From positions 221,423-285,422 of the forward strand of contig NZ_JAATNG010000004.1 of assembly GCF_013184805.1 (NCBI RefSeq): a DNA stretch of 64,000 nucleotides. The letters are read 5' to 3'. Shown here piece by piece: positions 27,243 through 35,913 of the stretch. The translations under genes were made by a program, and so were the position numbers. This stretch comes from Pseudoruegeria sp. HB172150 (GTDB lineage: Bacteria; Pseudomonadota; Alphaproteobacteria; Rhodobacterales; Rhodobacteraceae). Below the pieces are notes generated by a model, which saw nothing but the letters and a program-made list of their open reading frames with translations, did not search any database and was not told the DNA's origin. Within the stretch, counting starts at the first letter, position 1, and the number at the start of each line of letters is the position of its first letter.

Positions 27243-28405
27243 CGTGATTTGCAGATCAGGTCGAGCTGTGTGCCGTTCGTCGGCAGGACGCTGGCGAAAA
27301 GATCGCGGGCCTGGGCATCGAGCGGCCATTTCGATTGCGTACCGGCGGTGCTGAGATAAGGACCTTGCGCGGTCTTGTACATGACCACGGGAATCCAGCC
27401 GGCCTGTGCCACGGCGAGCTTGCCGGTGGCGCCGCGGCAGAGTTCAAGCCAGGCGAGCGCGCCGGATCGGCGGTTCAGCGCGTCGAGCTGGCCGGAGACG
27501 AAATTGCCGAGCGAGTAGATGGCGAGGGTCTTGCCGACAGGACCGGAGAGCCAATCCCATCTCTGGACGACATGGGGGTGGGCGCCGAGGATTGCGGTGG
27601 CCCCGGCGGCGGCCATGTCTCTGGCGAGGCTGCGCTGTGCGGCGTCGGGTGTGGTGGCGTATTCGGAGCCCCAGTGCGGGGTGACGATGACTCCGGCGAC
27701 CTGAGGGTTCCGGGCCTGCTGGCGGATGATCGAGAGAAGCTCGGCCCGGTCGCGGTAGCAGCGCAGGACCTGGCGGGAGGGATCGGCGAGGCCGTTGGTG
27801 TCGAAGCTGCAGGCGATGAAGGCGACGGGACCGGCGGGCGAGTCTACGTGCGTTACGAAGCTGCGTCCGGCGCCGGCGGCGATCGTGCCGGTATGGCTGA
27901 GGCGTGCGGATTTCAGCGCGGCGATGGTGCGGTCGGCCCCCAGCGGGCCACGATCCATCGCGTGGTTGTTGGCGGTGGAGACGACATCGAACCCAGCCGC
28001 CTTGAGCTGTTTGACGATGCGGGGGTTGTAGTTGAACTGCGGGTAGCCGGTATAGACCACCTCGTCGAGTTTCGCGCCGGGATCGCGGATGTCCTGCAGG
28101 GTGCGGGAAACGCCCTGCGCGGCGGGGCCCTCGAGGTTGGCATAGGCGATGTCGGCGCGGGAGATGAAGGGTTCGGCAGTGCGCCAGATGTTCCGGAAAC
28201 CGTTTCTCGATGCATAGCCGTGGCGCTGCAGCGGGCGATGGAGGAGGACGTCGCCGACGGCGGCGATGGTGACGGTGGAGCCGCCGGTGCAGCTGTTGAC
28301 GGTGGCGGGGGCCGGTTCGATCACGGCACGGCACATGGCACCTGCCTGCGCTGTGGCCGGGAGCGCGGCAGCGGCGGCTGCCAGGAGGAGCCGCCGGATG
28401 CGCAT
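27239..28405 (-). CDS. CapA-family protein (PgsA-like phosphoesterase fold), paralogue 2
   Basis: 388 residues with an Ala-rich signal peptide (RRLLLAAAAAALPATAQA). CapA motifs: AAVGDVLLHRPL near 48-59, AYANLEGPAA near 86-95, STANNHAMDRG near 143-153, TPHWGSEY near 242-249 and ILGAHPHVVQRW near 273-284. It is a second, diverged copy of the next gene's family in tandem. The ATG shares a base with the L,D-transpeptidase stop (TGATG). It is probably periplasmic, acting on a surface or wall polymer; the substrate is unknown. Confidence 0.88.
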   Translation of the reverse strand: MRIRRLLLAAAAAALPATAQAGAMCRAVIEPAPATVNSCTGGSTVTIAAVGDVLLHRPLQRHGYASRNGFRNIWRTAEPFISRADIAYANLEGPAAQGVSRTLQDIRDPGAKLDEVVYTGYPQFNYNPRIVKQLKAAGFDVVSTANNHAMDRGPLGADRTIAALKSARLSHTGTIAAGAGRSFVTHVDSPAGPVAFIACSFDTNGLADPSRQVLRCYRDRAELLSIIRQQARNPQVAGVIVTPHWGSEYATTPDAAQRSLARDMAAAGATAILGAHPHVVQRWDWLSGPVGKTLAIYSLGNFVSGQLDALNRRSGALAWLELCRGATGKLAVAQAGWIPVVMYKTAQGPYLSTAGTQSKWPLDAQARDLFASVLPTNGTQLDLICKSR

Positions 28406-29211
28406 CAGAGATCGTCCCGGAAGATGATGAAGAGCACGGAGTAGCCGGGCTTGGTCAGGCGACTGCCGCTGTCATCGCGGAGGAAGGTGCCGTCGCGGGT
28501 GTAGTTCCAGCGCGGATTCCAGCTTTGGTCCGGTTCGGAGGTGAAGTAGCGGGGAACGGAGGCGGTCCAGAGCGGGGAGGTGTCGCCCGGCTGGCCGTCG
28601 CCGTGGAACAGGTTCCAGACCTGATCGGCGTTGGGCTGGCGCATGCGGATGCAGCCGTGGCTGTCGGGTGTGCCGAGCAGGCGGTAAAGGCCCTGGGTGG
28701 TGCCGTGCATGGCGACGCCCGAGATGCGGCCGCCGCCATAGTGCAGGTCGATGAAGATCGAGTTGTACATGCCCGGCGCGCCCCAGCCGCGGACATGGCG
28801 ATAGGCGCGGTCGTCGACGTTGAAGATGCCGAGCGGGGTGGGGCCGGAGCGGCTGTTACCGGGATAGACGCGGCCGGTGGAGACGGGCCAGGAGTAGGTG
28901 GGCTTGTCTGGCTTGTCGGCCCAGTAATCGGGGTCGTGGAGGGCGAGTTTCCAGCTGGTGCCGTCGCGGGCGACGATCCACATCTTCTGGGCGCCGGGGC
29001 CGGAGAGGGCGGCGTTGATGTAGATGGCGTGGGTGTAGGCGGGGTCGATCCGGGAGGGCGGGAGATAGGCGGTGTCAGCGGGCAGCGCGCCGGGCTGGCC
29101 GAGGCGTTCGAGATAGCCGATCCCGGTGCCGGGCGACTCTATCGCTCTGGCGGGTGCGGCAAGCGTCAGCGCCCCCAGCGCCGCCAGTACCGTCCGTCTT
29201 GTCCAATACAT
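28405..29211 (-). CDS. L,D-transpeptidase (YkuD domain)
   Basis: 268 residues. The Arg-Arg at positions 5-6 and the hydrophobic run form a signal peptide (TVLAALGALTLAAPARA). The YkuD catalytic motif is complete: His169 in AMHGTT, then SHGCIRM with Cys187. Such enzymes make 3-3 cross-links in peptidoglycan or attach proteins to it by exchanging the D-residue of tetrapeptides. The upstream small membrane gene stops one base before this ATG, so translation is coupled. Its neighbours (MBOAT, SGNH hydrolases, CapA proteins) point to a combined wall or surface-polymer modification job. Confidence 0.92.
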   Translation of the reverse strand: MYWTRRTVLAALGALTLAAPARAIESPGTGIGYLERLGQPGALPADTAYLPPSRIDPAYTHAIYINAALSGPGAQKMWIVARDGTSWKLALHDPDYWADKPDKPTYSWPVSTGRVYPGNSRSGPTPLGIFNVDDRAYRHVRGWGAPGMYNSIFIDLHYGGGRISGVAMHGTTQGLYRLLGTPDSHGCIRMRQPNADQVWNLFHGDGQPGDTSPLWTASVPRYFTSEPDQSWNPRWNYTRDGTFLRDDSGSRLTKPGYSVLFIIFRDDL

Positions 29212-29212
29212 T

Positions 29213-29455
29213 TCACAGCAATCCCAATCCCTGATGGATTGCCGTGCGCATGGCTGAAAACAGATCCGGTAAACCGAGACTGGCCTTCCAGTCTTCCGCA
29301 ACGACAACCCCGGCGATGATGGTATCGTCCACGGGCCCCAAATCTACCATTTCGAACACTGCATCGAGGAATCGTTCGCCGGAAAGTAACCAAGCTGCAA
29401 CAAGTGCGACGAAACAGGCGGCTGTGAAGCGGGTCATGGGGCGGATCCTGGTCAT
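29213..29455 (-). CDS. small single-pass membrane protein between MBOAT and L,D-transpeptidase
   Basis: 80 residues. One hydrophobic helix near the N-terminus (about 9-24, FTAACFVALVAAWLL) with positive residues before it gives an N-in orientation or an uncleaved signal anchor; the remainder is acidic then amphipathic. No family recognised. It starts 7 bases after the MBOAT stop and ends one base before the L,D-transpeptidase start, so its translation is coupled to both, which supports it being real. It could be a linker or accessory subunit of the acyltransferase; this is inference. Confidence 0.65.
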   Translation of the reverse strand: MTRIRPMTRFTAACFVALVAAWLLSGERFLDAVFEMVDLGPVDDTIIAGVVVAEDWKASLGLPDLFSAMRTAIHQGLGLL

Positions 29456-29462
29456 CGTGGCC

Positions 29463-30854
29463 TCAGAACTGGAAGTAGATGAATGGAGCGACGCCATCCT
29501 GGGCGGTCGCGAACATGATCCACACGCCGATTGCGAGGATTGCCGCCTGCAGTTCGGGGGCGAGGCGGGCGATCAGCATCTCGGCGCGGTCGCGCAGGGC
29601 GAGGGGGAGCCAGTTCATGGCGAAGCCCAGGGCGAGGAGGACCCAGACGAAGGGGATGATCTCGGGCGCGGCGTAGCCTTCGGATTTCGTGAAGGCCGCG
29701 AACATCTGCAATGTCTCGGGGAAGGAGGCGGCGCGGAACGGAATCCAGAGCAGGCCGACGATCACGAAGACGGCGGCGATTGCGAGGAGTTTCGGCAGGC
29801 GGATGCGCAGGCGGCGGAAGACGCGCTCGATGGCGAGGAAGGCGCCGTGGAAGAAGCCCCAGAGGATGAAGTTCCAGCCCGCGCCGTGCCAGAGGCCGGC
29901 AAGCGTCATCGTCAGGATCAGGGTGAAATGGCTGTGCAGCGGCGTGCCGCGGTTGCCGCCGAGCGGGATGTAGAGATAGTCGCGGATCCAGGTGGAGAGC
30001 GAGATGTGCCAGCGCTGCCAGAAGTCGCGAAGGCTGTCGGCGCGGTAGGGCTGGTCGAAGTTGATGTGGAACTGGTAGCCCAGCAGCAGGGCGACGCCGA
30101 TGGCGATGTCGGAATAGCCGGAGAAATCGCAGTAGATCTGGATCGCGTAGCCCAGCGTCGCGGCGAGGGCGGAGAGCCAGTATTGCCCGTCCGGAAGGCC
30201 GAAGACCGGGTCGACCAGCAGGACCGACAGGTAGTTGGCGACCACCATTTTCTTGAACAGGCCCGACAGGATCAGGACGACGGCGGCGGCCCGCGCCGTG
30301 GTATCGGGGCGGGTGGGCGCGTCGATCTGCGGCAGGAAATGCGCGGCGCGGACGATGGGGCCGGCGACGAGCTGCGGGAAGAGCGAGATGTAGAGGAACA
30401 CGTCCGCCGGATTCTTTCGCGCCGGGATGTGGCCGCGATCCACGTCCATCACGTAGGAGATGGCCTGGAAGGTGTAGAAGGAGATGCCTACCGGCAGGAT
30501 CAGCGTCAGCCATTGCAGGTCGCGCGCGAAGGCGGTGCCTTCGAGCAGGCGCTGCAGGTTCAGCATGAAGAAGTCGTAATACTTGAAGACCCCGAGCACG
30601 CCCAGCATCGCCACGATGGCGAGGACCTTGGACAGCTTGCGGAGGCCCGGTTTCGTGACACCGATCCCCGCGAGGTAGGCGGTGGCGGAAACGAAAGCCA
30701 TCAGGGCGAGGAAGCGAACGTCCCACGCGGCGTAGAAGACGTAGGACGCCGCGATCAGCAGCGCCTTGCGCCAGCCGTTTCTGTTCCAGACAATCAGGTT
30801 CAGCGCCAGAACAACGGCGAAGAACCCGATGAACTGGAGCGTCGGGAAGACCAT
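29463..30854 (-). CDS. MBOAT-family O-acyltransferase (AlgI/DltB/PatA type)
   Basis: 463 residues, polytopic. The MBOAT signature is intact: FWQRWHISLSTWIRDYLYIP near 279-297 and GLWHGAGWNF near 320-329, with the catalytic His at about 323. YYDFF near 92-96 and QIYCDFSGYSDIA near 239-251 are typical of the AlgI branch. These proteins move acyl (usually acetyl) groups from cytosolic donors across the membrane to a periplasmic carrier or transferase that acylates alginate, cellulose, peptidoglycan or teichoic acid. Here two SGNH hydrolases sit just upstream (3-base gap to the nearest), matching the MBOAT-SGNH pairing of polymer acetylation systems. The polymer is unknown. Confidence 0.93.
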   Translation of the reverse strand: MVFPTLQFIGFFAVVLALNLIVWNRNGWRKALLIAASYVFYAAWDVRFLALMAFVSATAYLAGIGVTKPGLRKLSKVLAIVAMLGVLGVFKYYDFFMLNLQRLLEGTAFARDLQWLTLILPVGISFYTFQAISYVMDVDRGHIPARKNPADVFLYISLFPQLVAGPIVRAAHFLPQIDAPTRPDTTARAAAVVLILSGLFKKMVVANYLSVLLVDPVFGLPDGQYWLSALAATLGYAIQIYCDFSGYSDIAIGVALLLGYQFHINFDQPYRADSLRDFWQRWHISLSTWIRDYLYIPLGGNRGTPLHSHFTLILTMTLAGLWHGAGWNFILWGFFHGAFLAIERVFRRLRIRLPKLLAIAAVFVIVGLLWIPFRAASFPETLQMFAAFTKSEGYAAPEIIPFVWVLLALGFAMNWLPLALRDRAEMLIARLAPELQAAILAIGVWIMFATAQDGVAPFIYFQF

Positions 30855-30857
30855 GCG

Positions 30858-31730
30858 TTACTGCAGGATGCCTGCAACCTCGACGCTGGGCGGAGAGAAT
30901 ATGCCGGGGTTGTCGCGCTCGATCTCGGTAAGGATCCGGTCGACGACCTTGTAGTAGCCGTTCACCGTGAAATGCGAGCCGTCGCCGGCGCGGATCGTCT
31001 CGCCATTCACGACGGTCGAGAATTCACCGCCCGGGCCCGCCGTGAAGGAGGGCAGCGAGATGAAGTTGGCGCCGTTTGCGGCGGCGGAGGCGCGGAAGAT
31101 CGAGTTGGCCTTGGTGAGCGCCGCGTTGCGGTGCGGGTCACGGTCGGGCGCGGGGCCGAGAAGATAGGTTGCGGCGCCATACTGACCGGCGACGGCAAGG
31201 ATCTTGTCGGCCTGGGCGCGATAGGCGGCCTCCCATTCCGGCGTGTCGTAGGGCACGGTGCCGGAGGGCAGGCGGATCGGCTGATCGTCGTTGGCGCCGA
31301 AATGGGCGATCACGATATCGGGCCGGATCGAGGCGGCCTGGCCCGCGAAATTCGACGGCCAGTCGTAAAAATCGACGCGCGACAGGCCGGTAGAGGTCTT
31401 GCCGCGGTTGGTGACGTTGGCAACGAGGCCGCGGTCCTTGACCCGCTGGATCATGAATATGCCAAAGCCGTCTGCGAGGGAGTCGCCGATGATCAGGATG
31501 CGCACCGGATTGTCCGGGGTCACGTCGCGGGTGACGCGGGCGGGGATCGTGCCGCCCCGGATCGTGGGATAGGACGGTGTGCTGGGCGTGCTTGGTGTCG
31601 TCACGGGCGGGGGATCCTGATGGAACTGCACGGACAGGTCCTGCGCGCGGGCCTTGTAGGGGTCCGTGGTGCTGCAGGCAGCGACGAGGCAGAGGAGCCC
31701 GGTAACGAGGGCTCTACTGAAGCTTGACAT
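30858..31730 (-). CDS. SGNH/GDSL-type hydrolase, predicted lipoprotein
   Basis: 290 residues. A lipobox LVAAC with Cys19 marks a membrane-anchored lipoprotein, followed by a Pro/Thr-rich spacer (about 40-55). The SGNH blocks are present: GDSLADGFG near 82-90 (Ser nucleophile), FGANDDQ near 143-149, and DGSHFTVNGY near 249-258 (Asp and His). In polymer acetylation systems such proteins either transfer acyl groups supplied by an MBOAT or remove them. Overlaps the upstream SGNH gene by 17 bases. Confidence 0.88.
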   Translation of the reverse strand: MSSFSRALVTGLLCLVAACSTTDPYKARAQDLSVQFHQDPPPVTTPSTPSTPSYPTIRGGTIPARVTRDVTPDNPVRILIIGDSLADGFGIFMIQRVKDRGLVANVTNRGKTSTGLSRVDFYDWPSNFAGQAASIRPDIVIAHFGANDDQPIRLPSGTVPYDTPEWEAAYRAQADKILAVAGQYGAATYLLGPAPDRDPHRNAALTKANSIFRASAAANGANFISLPSFTAGPGGEFSTVVNGETIRAGDGSHFTVNGYYKVVDRILTEIERDNPGIFSPPSVEVAGILQ

Positions 31731-32478
31731 CTTGTAGGGCGATCCTGCGATTGGTGTTGGCGATCAGCTTTTCAAGCTCGCCCAGAATGCGGCTGGCGAC
31801 AAGGTCATAGCCAGGCTTGGTAAAATGGACCTTGTCCGGGGCGCGCAGCTGCATCAGGCGGCCGTTCAGCTTTCCGTTCATCGCAAAATCGTCGGTGCCG
31901 AACTTGGTGAACTCGTGAATATCCACGAAATTGCCGCCAGCCTTGCGCACGGCATCGGCCTGCAGCTGAGAAATGATCTGGTAGGAGGGTTCCCAGCTGG
32001 TATTGCCCACGACGGGCAGGCCGAACCAGTAGACCGCGGCGGAGCGGTCGCCCAAGGCGCGGGTCAGATGCGCCACGCGCTGGGTGTATAGGGAATTCCA
32101 GGTGTCGGTGTTGAAGCTTTCGCGGGTGCGGCCGTTGCGGATGGTGGTGATGTCGTTGGCGCCGAGCTGCACGATGACAACGTCGGTTGTGTCCTCGCTG
32201 GGTTCGCCGGCGGTGGCGAAGTAGCGGCCGAGCCAGTCTTCGTCGGAGGTCTTGGCGAGGCCGTCGGACACGGAGGTGAGGCGAACGACATTCATCGTGT
32301 CGCACCGGGCGAAGGCGCGGTGGAGCGATCCCCACAGACCCTCGGCCAGGCTGTCACCCAGCACCAGCACGCGCATCGGCGTCTTCGGGCACTCGGGCGC
32401 GTCGACCGCCTCGGCGCCTGCGCCCGTGGCCAGCAGGGCCAAAAGGCCCAGCATTGCTGCCGCCAGCATTTCTCTCAT
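31714..32478 (-). CDS. SGNH/GDSL-type hydrolase, secreted
   Basis: 254 residues with a cleavable signal peptide (LAAAMLGLLALLATGAGA). SGNH blocks: LVLGDSLAEGLWG near 37-49, VQLGANDI near 102-109, and KVHFTKPGYDLVA near 218-230 carrying the Asp/His region. It is a second member of the family next to the lipoprotein SGNH gene and probably a periplasmic acyl transferase or esterase. The ATG at 32478 is chosen over a GTG one codon earlier; GAGGGG lies upstream. A 28-base gap separates it from the CxxC-repeat gene. Confidence 0.87.
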   Translation of the reverse strand: MREMLAAAMLGLLALLATGAGAEAVDAPECPKTPMRVLVLGDSLAEGLWGSLHRAFARCDTMNVVRLTSVSDGLAKTSDEDWLGRYFATAGEPSEDTTDVVIVQLGANDITTIRNGRTRESFNTDTWNSLYTQRVAHLTRALGDRSAAVYWFGLPVVGNTSWEPSYQIISQLQADAVRKAGGNFVDIHEFTKFGTDDFAMNGKLNGRLMQLRAPDKVHFTKPGYDLVASRILGELEKLIANTNRRIALQDVKLQ

Positions 32479-32506
32479 CACCGCCCCCTCGGTCGTCCCA
32501 TCCTGC

Positions 32507-34735
32507 TCAGCCCTGGCTGGTCAGCGCATCCGCGTATTCGCGAATCGCCGCCGCCGTTCCCGGACCGGGTACCCCATCAACCCGTCCACGATAAAGTCCG
32601 GCATCGCGCAGCCGCTCCTGAATTAGCCGCACAACTTCGCGATCCCTGTCGGCCAGCTGCGTTGTCAGCCGGTCGATTGCCGTCGGGTCGCCCTGTTCCA
32701 GCGCTTCCCAGTAAAGATCCGCCGCCTGATCCGGCTGCGGCGCACCGGCGTCTCCGCCACGCTCGTACAGTTCGGCGAGGAACGAGAAGGCGTGGGTATA
32801 GCCCTGCTCGACCGACTTTGTCAGCCATTCCTTCGCCTGGGTCTGCGACGGTTCCGTCCCGGTGCCCGTAAGATAGTAATAGCCAACAAAGAACTGTGCC
32901 AGCGGATTGCCCTGATTGGCGATATTTTCGGCGATGGCGAAAGCGTCCTTGCCACTCTTTCCGGGAACGAGATCCTTGGAATAGATCACCGTCAAAATCT
33001 CCTGGCTCAGCCAGTCGCCCATCTCGGCGCCCTTTGCAGCAAGCGCTTCGACCTTCTGCAGGTCGATCCGCCCACCGTCGGGCGGTGCGTATTCGGAATA
33101 CGCGGCCAAGCCATACGCGGCGGGCACCTCTGCCTCCATGCCGAAATCATAGGCAGCGCTGGCGAGCGAATAATCGCCTGCAGCCTGCGCGATCCTGCCG
33201 AGGGTGGTGCGCAGGAGCCCGTCCTCGGGGAATTCGCGGGCAGCCGATTCGCAGATGCTAAGCGCCTGCGGCTGGTCGATCTCCTCGAGTTTGCGGGGCC
33301 CGCCGAACTGCGGCAGGCCGGCGGCGTCCAGGCAGGGCTGGCGCAGGGTGTCCAGCTTGGCGAGGATTTCGAGGGTCGCGTCGACCTCGGCCTGCCCGTC
33401 GCAGACGGTGCAGGATATGAGGTACATTTCCAGCTTGTCAGGATTGCGCGTGGCGACGGCGTCATCCAGCAGATCGCGTTCGGCCCGGTAGGCGGTGTCG
33501 GCCTCTATCTCGGAGATCAGCGCGGCGGCTTCCTCGCGGTGGGTGCAGGCGATGCAGCCTTCGACATAAGCGCGCAGTTCGGGCAGGCCACGCTTTTCGG
33601 CGGCGGCGAGGAACTGCTGTTCCTCCTCGTCTCTGGCGGCGGATTTGGCGTCGATCGTGTCGATCATTGCCAGCGCCTCTTCGCGATGTTCGCACAGAGC
33701 GCAGTTCTCGACATAGATCGAGAGACGTTCGCGGCTGCTATCATTGCGGATGCGGTTCCAGATCTCGCCTTCGAGCGCGGCGGTTCGGGCGGCGTCTTCT
33801 GTCGCCTGCAGCCGGGCCTGCAGTTCTGACTCGTTCGGGCAGTAGACGCAGGTGTCGAGGAAGGTGCGCATGTCTGCTACCTCGGCCGACTGCAGCAGGA
33901 ACATCGCTTCGAACGTTTCGTGGTAGAGCCGGTTCTCCATCGCGTCGAAGGGCGTTCGGGCGGCGTGATCGACGAGGATCTGTGCGGGATCTTTCTGCGC
34001 CTTGAGGATCAGCGAATAGGCGGGGCCGCAGCCGCGCGACTTGGCGCGGTTGAGGGCGGCGGTCAGGTAGGTTTCGACCTCTGCCGCGGTCGAGATGCCG
34101 TCGCCATCACCAAACGGCGTGCGGTCGGCCAGGCCGCTGATCAGGCTGTAATGCAGGGGCTGCGCGGTGTCGCAGCCGGCGCTTTCGCCGGTCTCGATCA
34201 TCAGCACCAGCATGTCGAATTCGAGCCCGGTCAGCGCGGTCTGCAGCCCGGGCAGGGCGGCGGGGAAGACATCCGCCGTGTCATTGAGGTGCAGGAAGCC
34301 TACGCGGCGGTTTTTTGGCGCGAAGGCCTGCACTGCAGAACCGAGGCGGCCGGCGAAATCCTCGGATGTCAGGCTGTCGTCGCCGAGCGACAGGCGCACG
34401 CCTTCGCCGGACTGTTCCAGGCTGGCGCGGGCGATCAGGTAGAACTGATCGAATTGTCCGGCCTCGTCGGATGGGCCGGAGACGAAGGTGGAAACCGGGT
34501 TGGCGCGGAGGCGGGCGGCGAAGACTTCCTGCTGGACGGCGCCCGCTTCTGGCAGGGCGGGGATCGAGATCAACGGCAGGTCCGCGGGCAGCGCGCCTTC
34601 GAGGCCGGCCTCGGGCGCTGTGCCGATGAAGAGGAGTTGCATCCGGCCATCGTCCCCGGCGGAAACTGCGGGTGCGGCGGGAAGGGTAGCGATCAAAAGA
34701 CTGGCGGCAATACGAAACAAACCAGGCAAATGCAC
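32507..34735 (-). CDS. secreted protein with four CxxC repeats, Sel1 repeats and PG-binding-like C-terminus
   Basis: 742 residues with a signal peptide (about 1-26). Residues 30-260 form an alpha/beta domain with a GDGDGISTAAEV turn near 209-220 that recalls the end of caspase-fold domains, but I see no clear His/Cys dyad. Residues 285-450 carry four near-identical modules with a C-x2-C pair at 296/299, 345/348, 394/397 and 442/445, a regular 48-49 residue period; none is CxxCH, so not c-type heme. Sel1-like helical repeats follow (about 560-690), then a peptidoglycan-binding-like tail near 700-735. The GTG start has GAGAGGAG upstream. It is the likely first gene of the eight-gene envelope cluster. 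Confidence 0.7.
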   Translation of the reverse strand: MHLPGLFRIAASLLIATLPAAPAVSAGDDGRMQLLFIGTAPEAGLEGALPADLPLISIPALPEAGAVQQEVFAARLRANPVSTFVSGPSDEAGQFDQFYLIARASLEQSGEGVRLSLGDDSLTSEDFAGRLGSAVQAFAPKNRRVGFLHLNDTADVFPAALPGLQTALTGLEFDMLVLMIETGESAGCDTAQPLHYSLISGLADRTPFGDGDGISTAAEVETYLTAALNRAKSRGCGPAYSLILKAQKDPAQILVDHAARTPFDAMENRLYHETFEAMFLLQSAEVADMRTFLDTCVYCPNESELQARLQATEDAARTAALEGEIWNRIRNDSSRERLSIYVENCALCEHREEALAMIDTIDAKSAARDEEEQQFLAAAEKRGLPELRAYVEGCIACTHREEAAALISEIEADTAYRAERDLLDDAVATRNPDKLEMYLISCTVCDGQAEVDATLEILAKLDTLRQPCLDAAGLPQFGGPRKLEEIDQPQALSICESAAREFPEDGLLRTTLGRIAQAAGDYSLASAAYDFGMEAEVPAAYGLAAYSEYAPPDGGRIDLQKVEALAAKGAEMGDWLSQEILTVIYSKDLVPGKSGKDAFAIAENIANQGNPLAQFFVGYYYLTGTGTEPSQTQAKEWLTKSVEQGYTHAFSFLAELYERGGDAGAPQPDQAADLYWEALEQGDPTAIDRLTTQLADRDREVVRLIQERLRDAGLYRGRVDGVPGPGTAAAIREYADALTSQG

Positions 34736-34971
34736 AAATATACTCCTCTCGGGCAGTCAGCGGGCGGGCAAGTCCGCGCCGAGGCAGGGAAACGGTAGCC
34801 AAGCGTGCTGGCTACGACAACAGCGAGGATGTGCAAAGCCGGGGAATGCACGCCATTTCAAGGGTCTGTCACGTCGCGATTGTTGCGCGCCGGGCACAAA
34901 TCGTGCCCTCGGGCGGCGGCAATCTGCATGCATTGGCGCGCCGTGGAAGGAATCACCTGCCCCGGCGCGGC

Positions 34972-35841
34972 TCAGCCGGGTTTTCGGAAGATGCGGGTGG
35001 CCTGGAACATCTCTTCCAGACGCTCGATCCGGTTTTTGGCGGCGTCCCAGCGGCGGGTCTGCACGTCGGCGATCAACGCCTCGACGATCAGGTTGATGGC
35101 GAGAGTGGAATCCCAGCTCGACGGCACCTCGACCATGGCGTTGACGATGTAGTCGGCGGTCTTCGAGATCGGCGAGCCCCATTGATCGGTGAACAGAACG
35201 ATGGTTGCGCCGCTGTCCTTTGCCAGTGTGGCGAGCTTGGCGAGATCGCCCTCGTAGCGGCGGATGTCGAACAGGATCAGGACGGCACGCGGATCCATGT
35301 CGAGAAGGTATTGCGGCCAGACGTTCGGGGATTCCGAGAGCAGCGTCACGCCGGGACGTATGATCTGCAGGTGGTTGTAGAAGTAATCGGCGTTGGAGCG
35401 GGTAATGCGGCCGCCGGAGAGGAAGAGCGGCCGGTCGGGTTCGGCAAGGATTTCCGAGATCGCGTCGAACACCGCAGGGTCGAGGCGGTCGATGGTCTGG
35501 TTGAGGTTGTCGAAGGCGGCCTCGGCGAAATGGCGGAAGGCAGGGGAATCCGCGCGGTTTTCCGGCCAGCCATCGCGTTTCAGGATCGGGTTCTTGATCT
35601 GCGCCGCCGCCTCGTCGCGCAGCGCGTCCTGCAGTTCGGAAAACCCGTCAAAGCCCAGCTTGCGCGCCATGCGGATCACGGTGGGTGTGGAAACGCCGGC
35701 GGCCTCGGCCAGCTTGGTGATCGATTGCAGGCCCGCGACAGGATACTCGCGCATCAGAGCGGCAGTTACCTGCCGTTCCGCCGGCGTGAGGTCGGCGCTG
35801 TGATCGCGGATGCGATCCTTGACGATGCGCTTGGCGTTCAA
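34972..35841 (-). CDS. MurR/RpiR-family transcriptional regulator
   Basis: 289 residues: an N-terminal helix-turn-helix domain (about 1-77, with SITKLAEAAGVSTPTVIRMARKLG, in part, near 40-63) and a SIS sugar-phosphate-binding-like domain (about 120-260, FLSGGRITRSNADYF near 139-153). RpiR regulators respond to a phosphorylated or organic-acid ligand. It is divergent from the amidohydrolase-TRAP operon and probably controls it through the shared 108-base region. The ligand is unknown. Confidence 0.92.
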   Translation of the reverse strand: MNAKRIVKDRIRDHSADLTPAERQVTAALMREYPVAGLQSITKLAEAAGVSTPTVIRMARKLGFDGFSELQDALRDEAAAQIKNPILKRDGWPENRADSPAFRHFAEAAFDNLNQTIDRLDPAVFDAISEILAEPDRPLFLSGGRITRSNADYFYNHLQIIRPGVTLLSESPNVWPQYLLDMDPRAVLILFDIRRYEGDLAKLATLAKDSGATIVLFTDQWGSPISKTADYIVNAMVEVPSSWDSTLAINLIVEALIADVQTRRWDAAKNRIERLEEMFQATRIFRKPG

Positions 35842-35913
35842 TGCTGTGCCGCTGCGAAATGAAGCATTTTGTACAGGCTAACGTCAGGCCGTAGCAACGT
35901 CTACGAAATTTTC

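Noticed and set aside
29244-31727. 827-codon plus-strand frame over the MBOAT/SGNH genes
   Set aside because: Long open antisense frames are common in high-GC DNA. The opposite strand encodes clear protein families with intact motifs.
32507-34735. Multiheme cytochrome interpretation of the CxxC repeats
   Set aside because: No CxxC pair is followed by His, so there are no c-type heme attachment sites.
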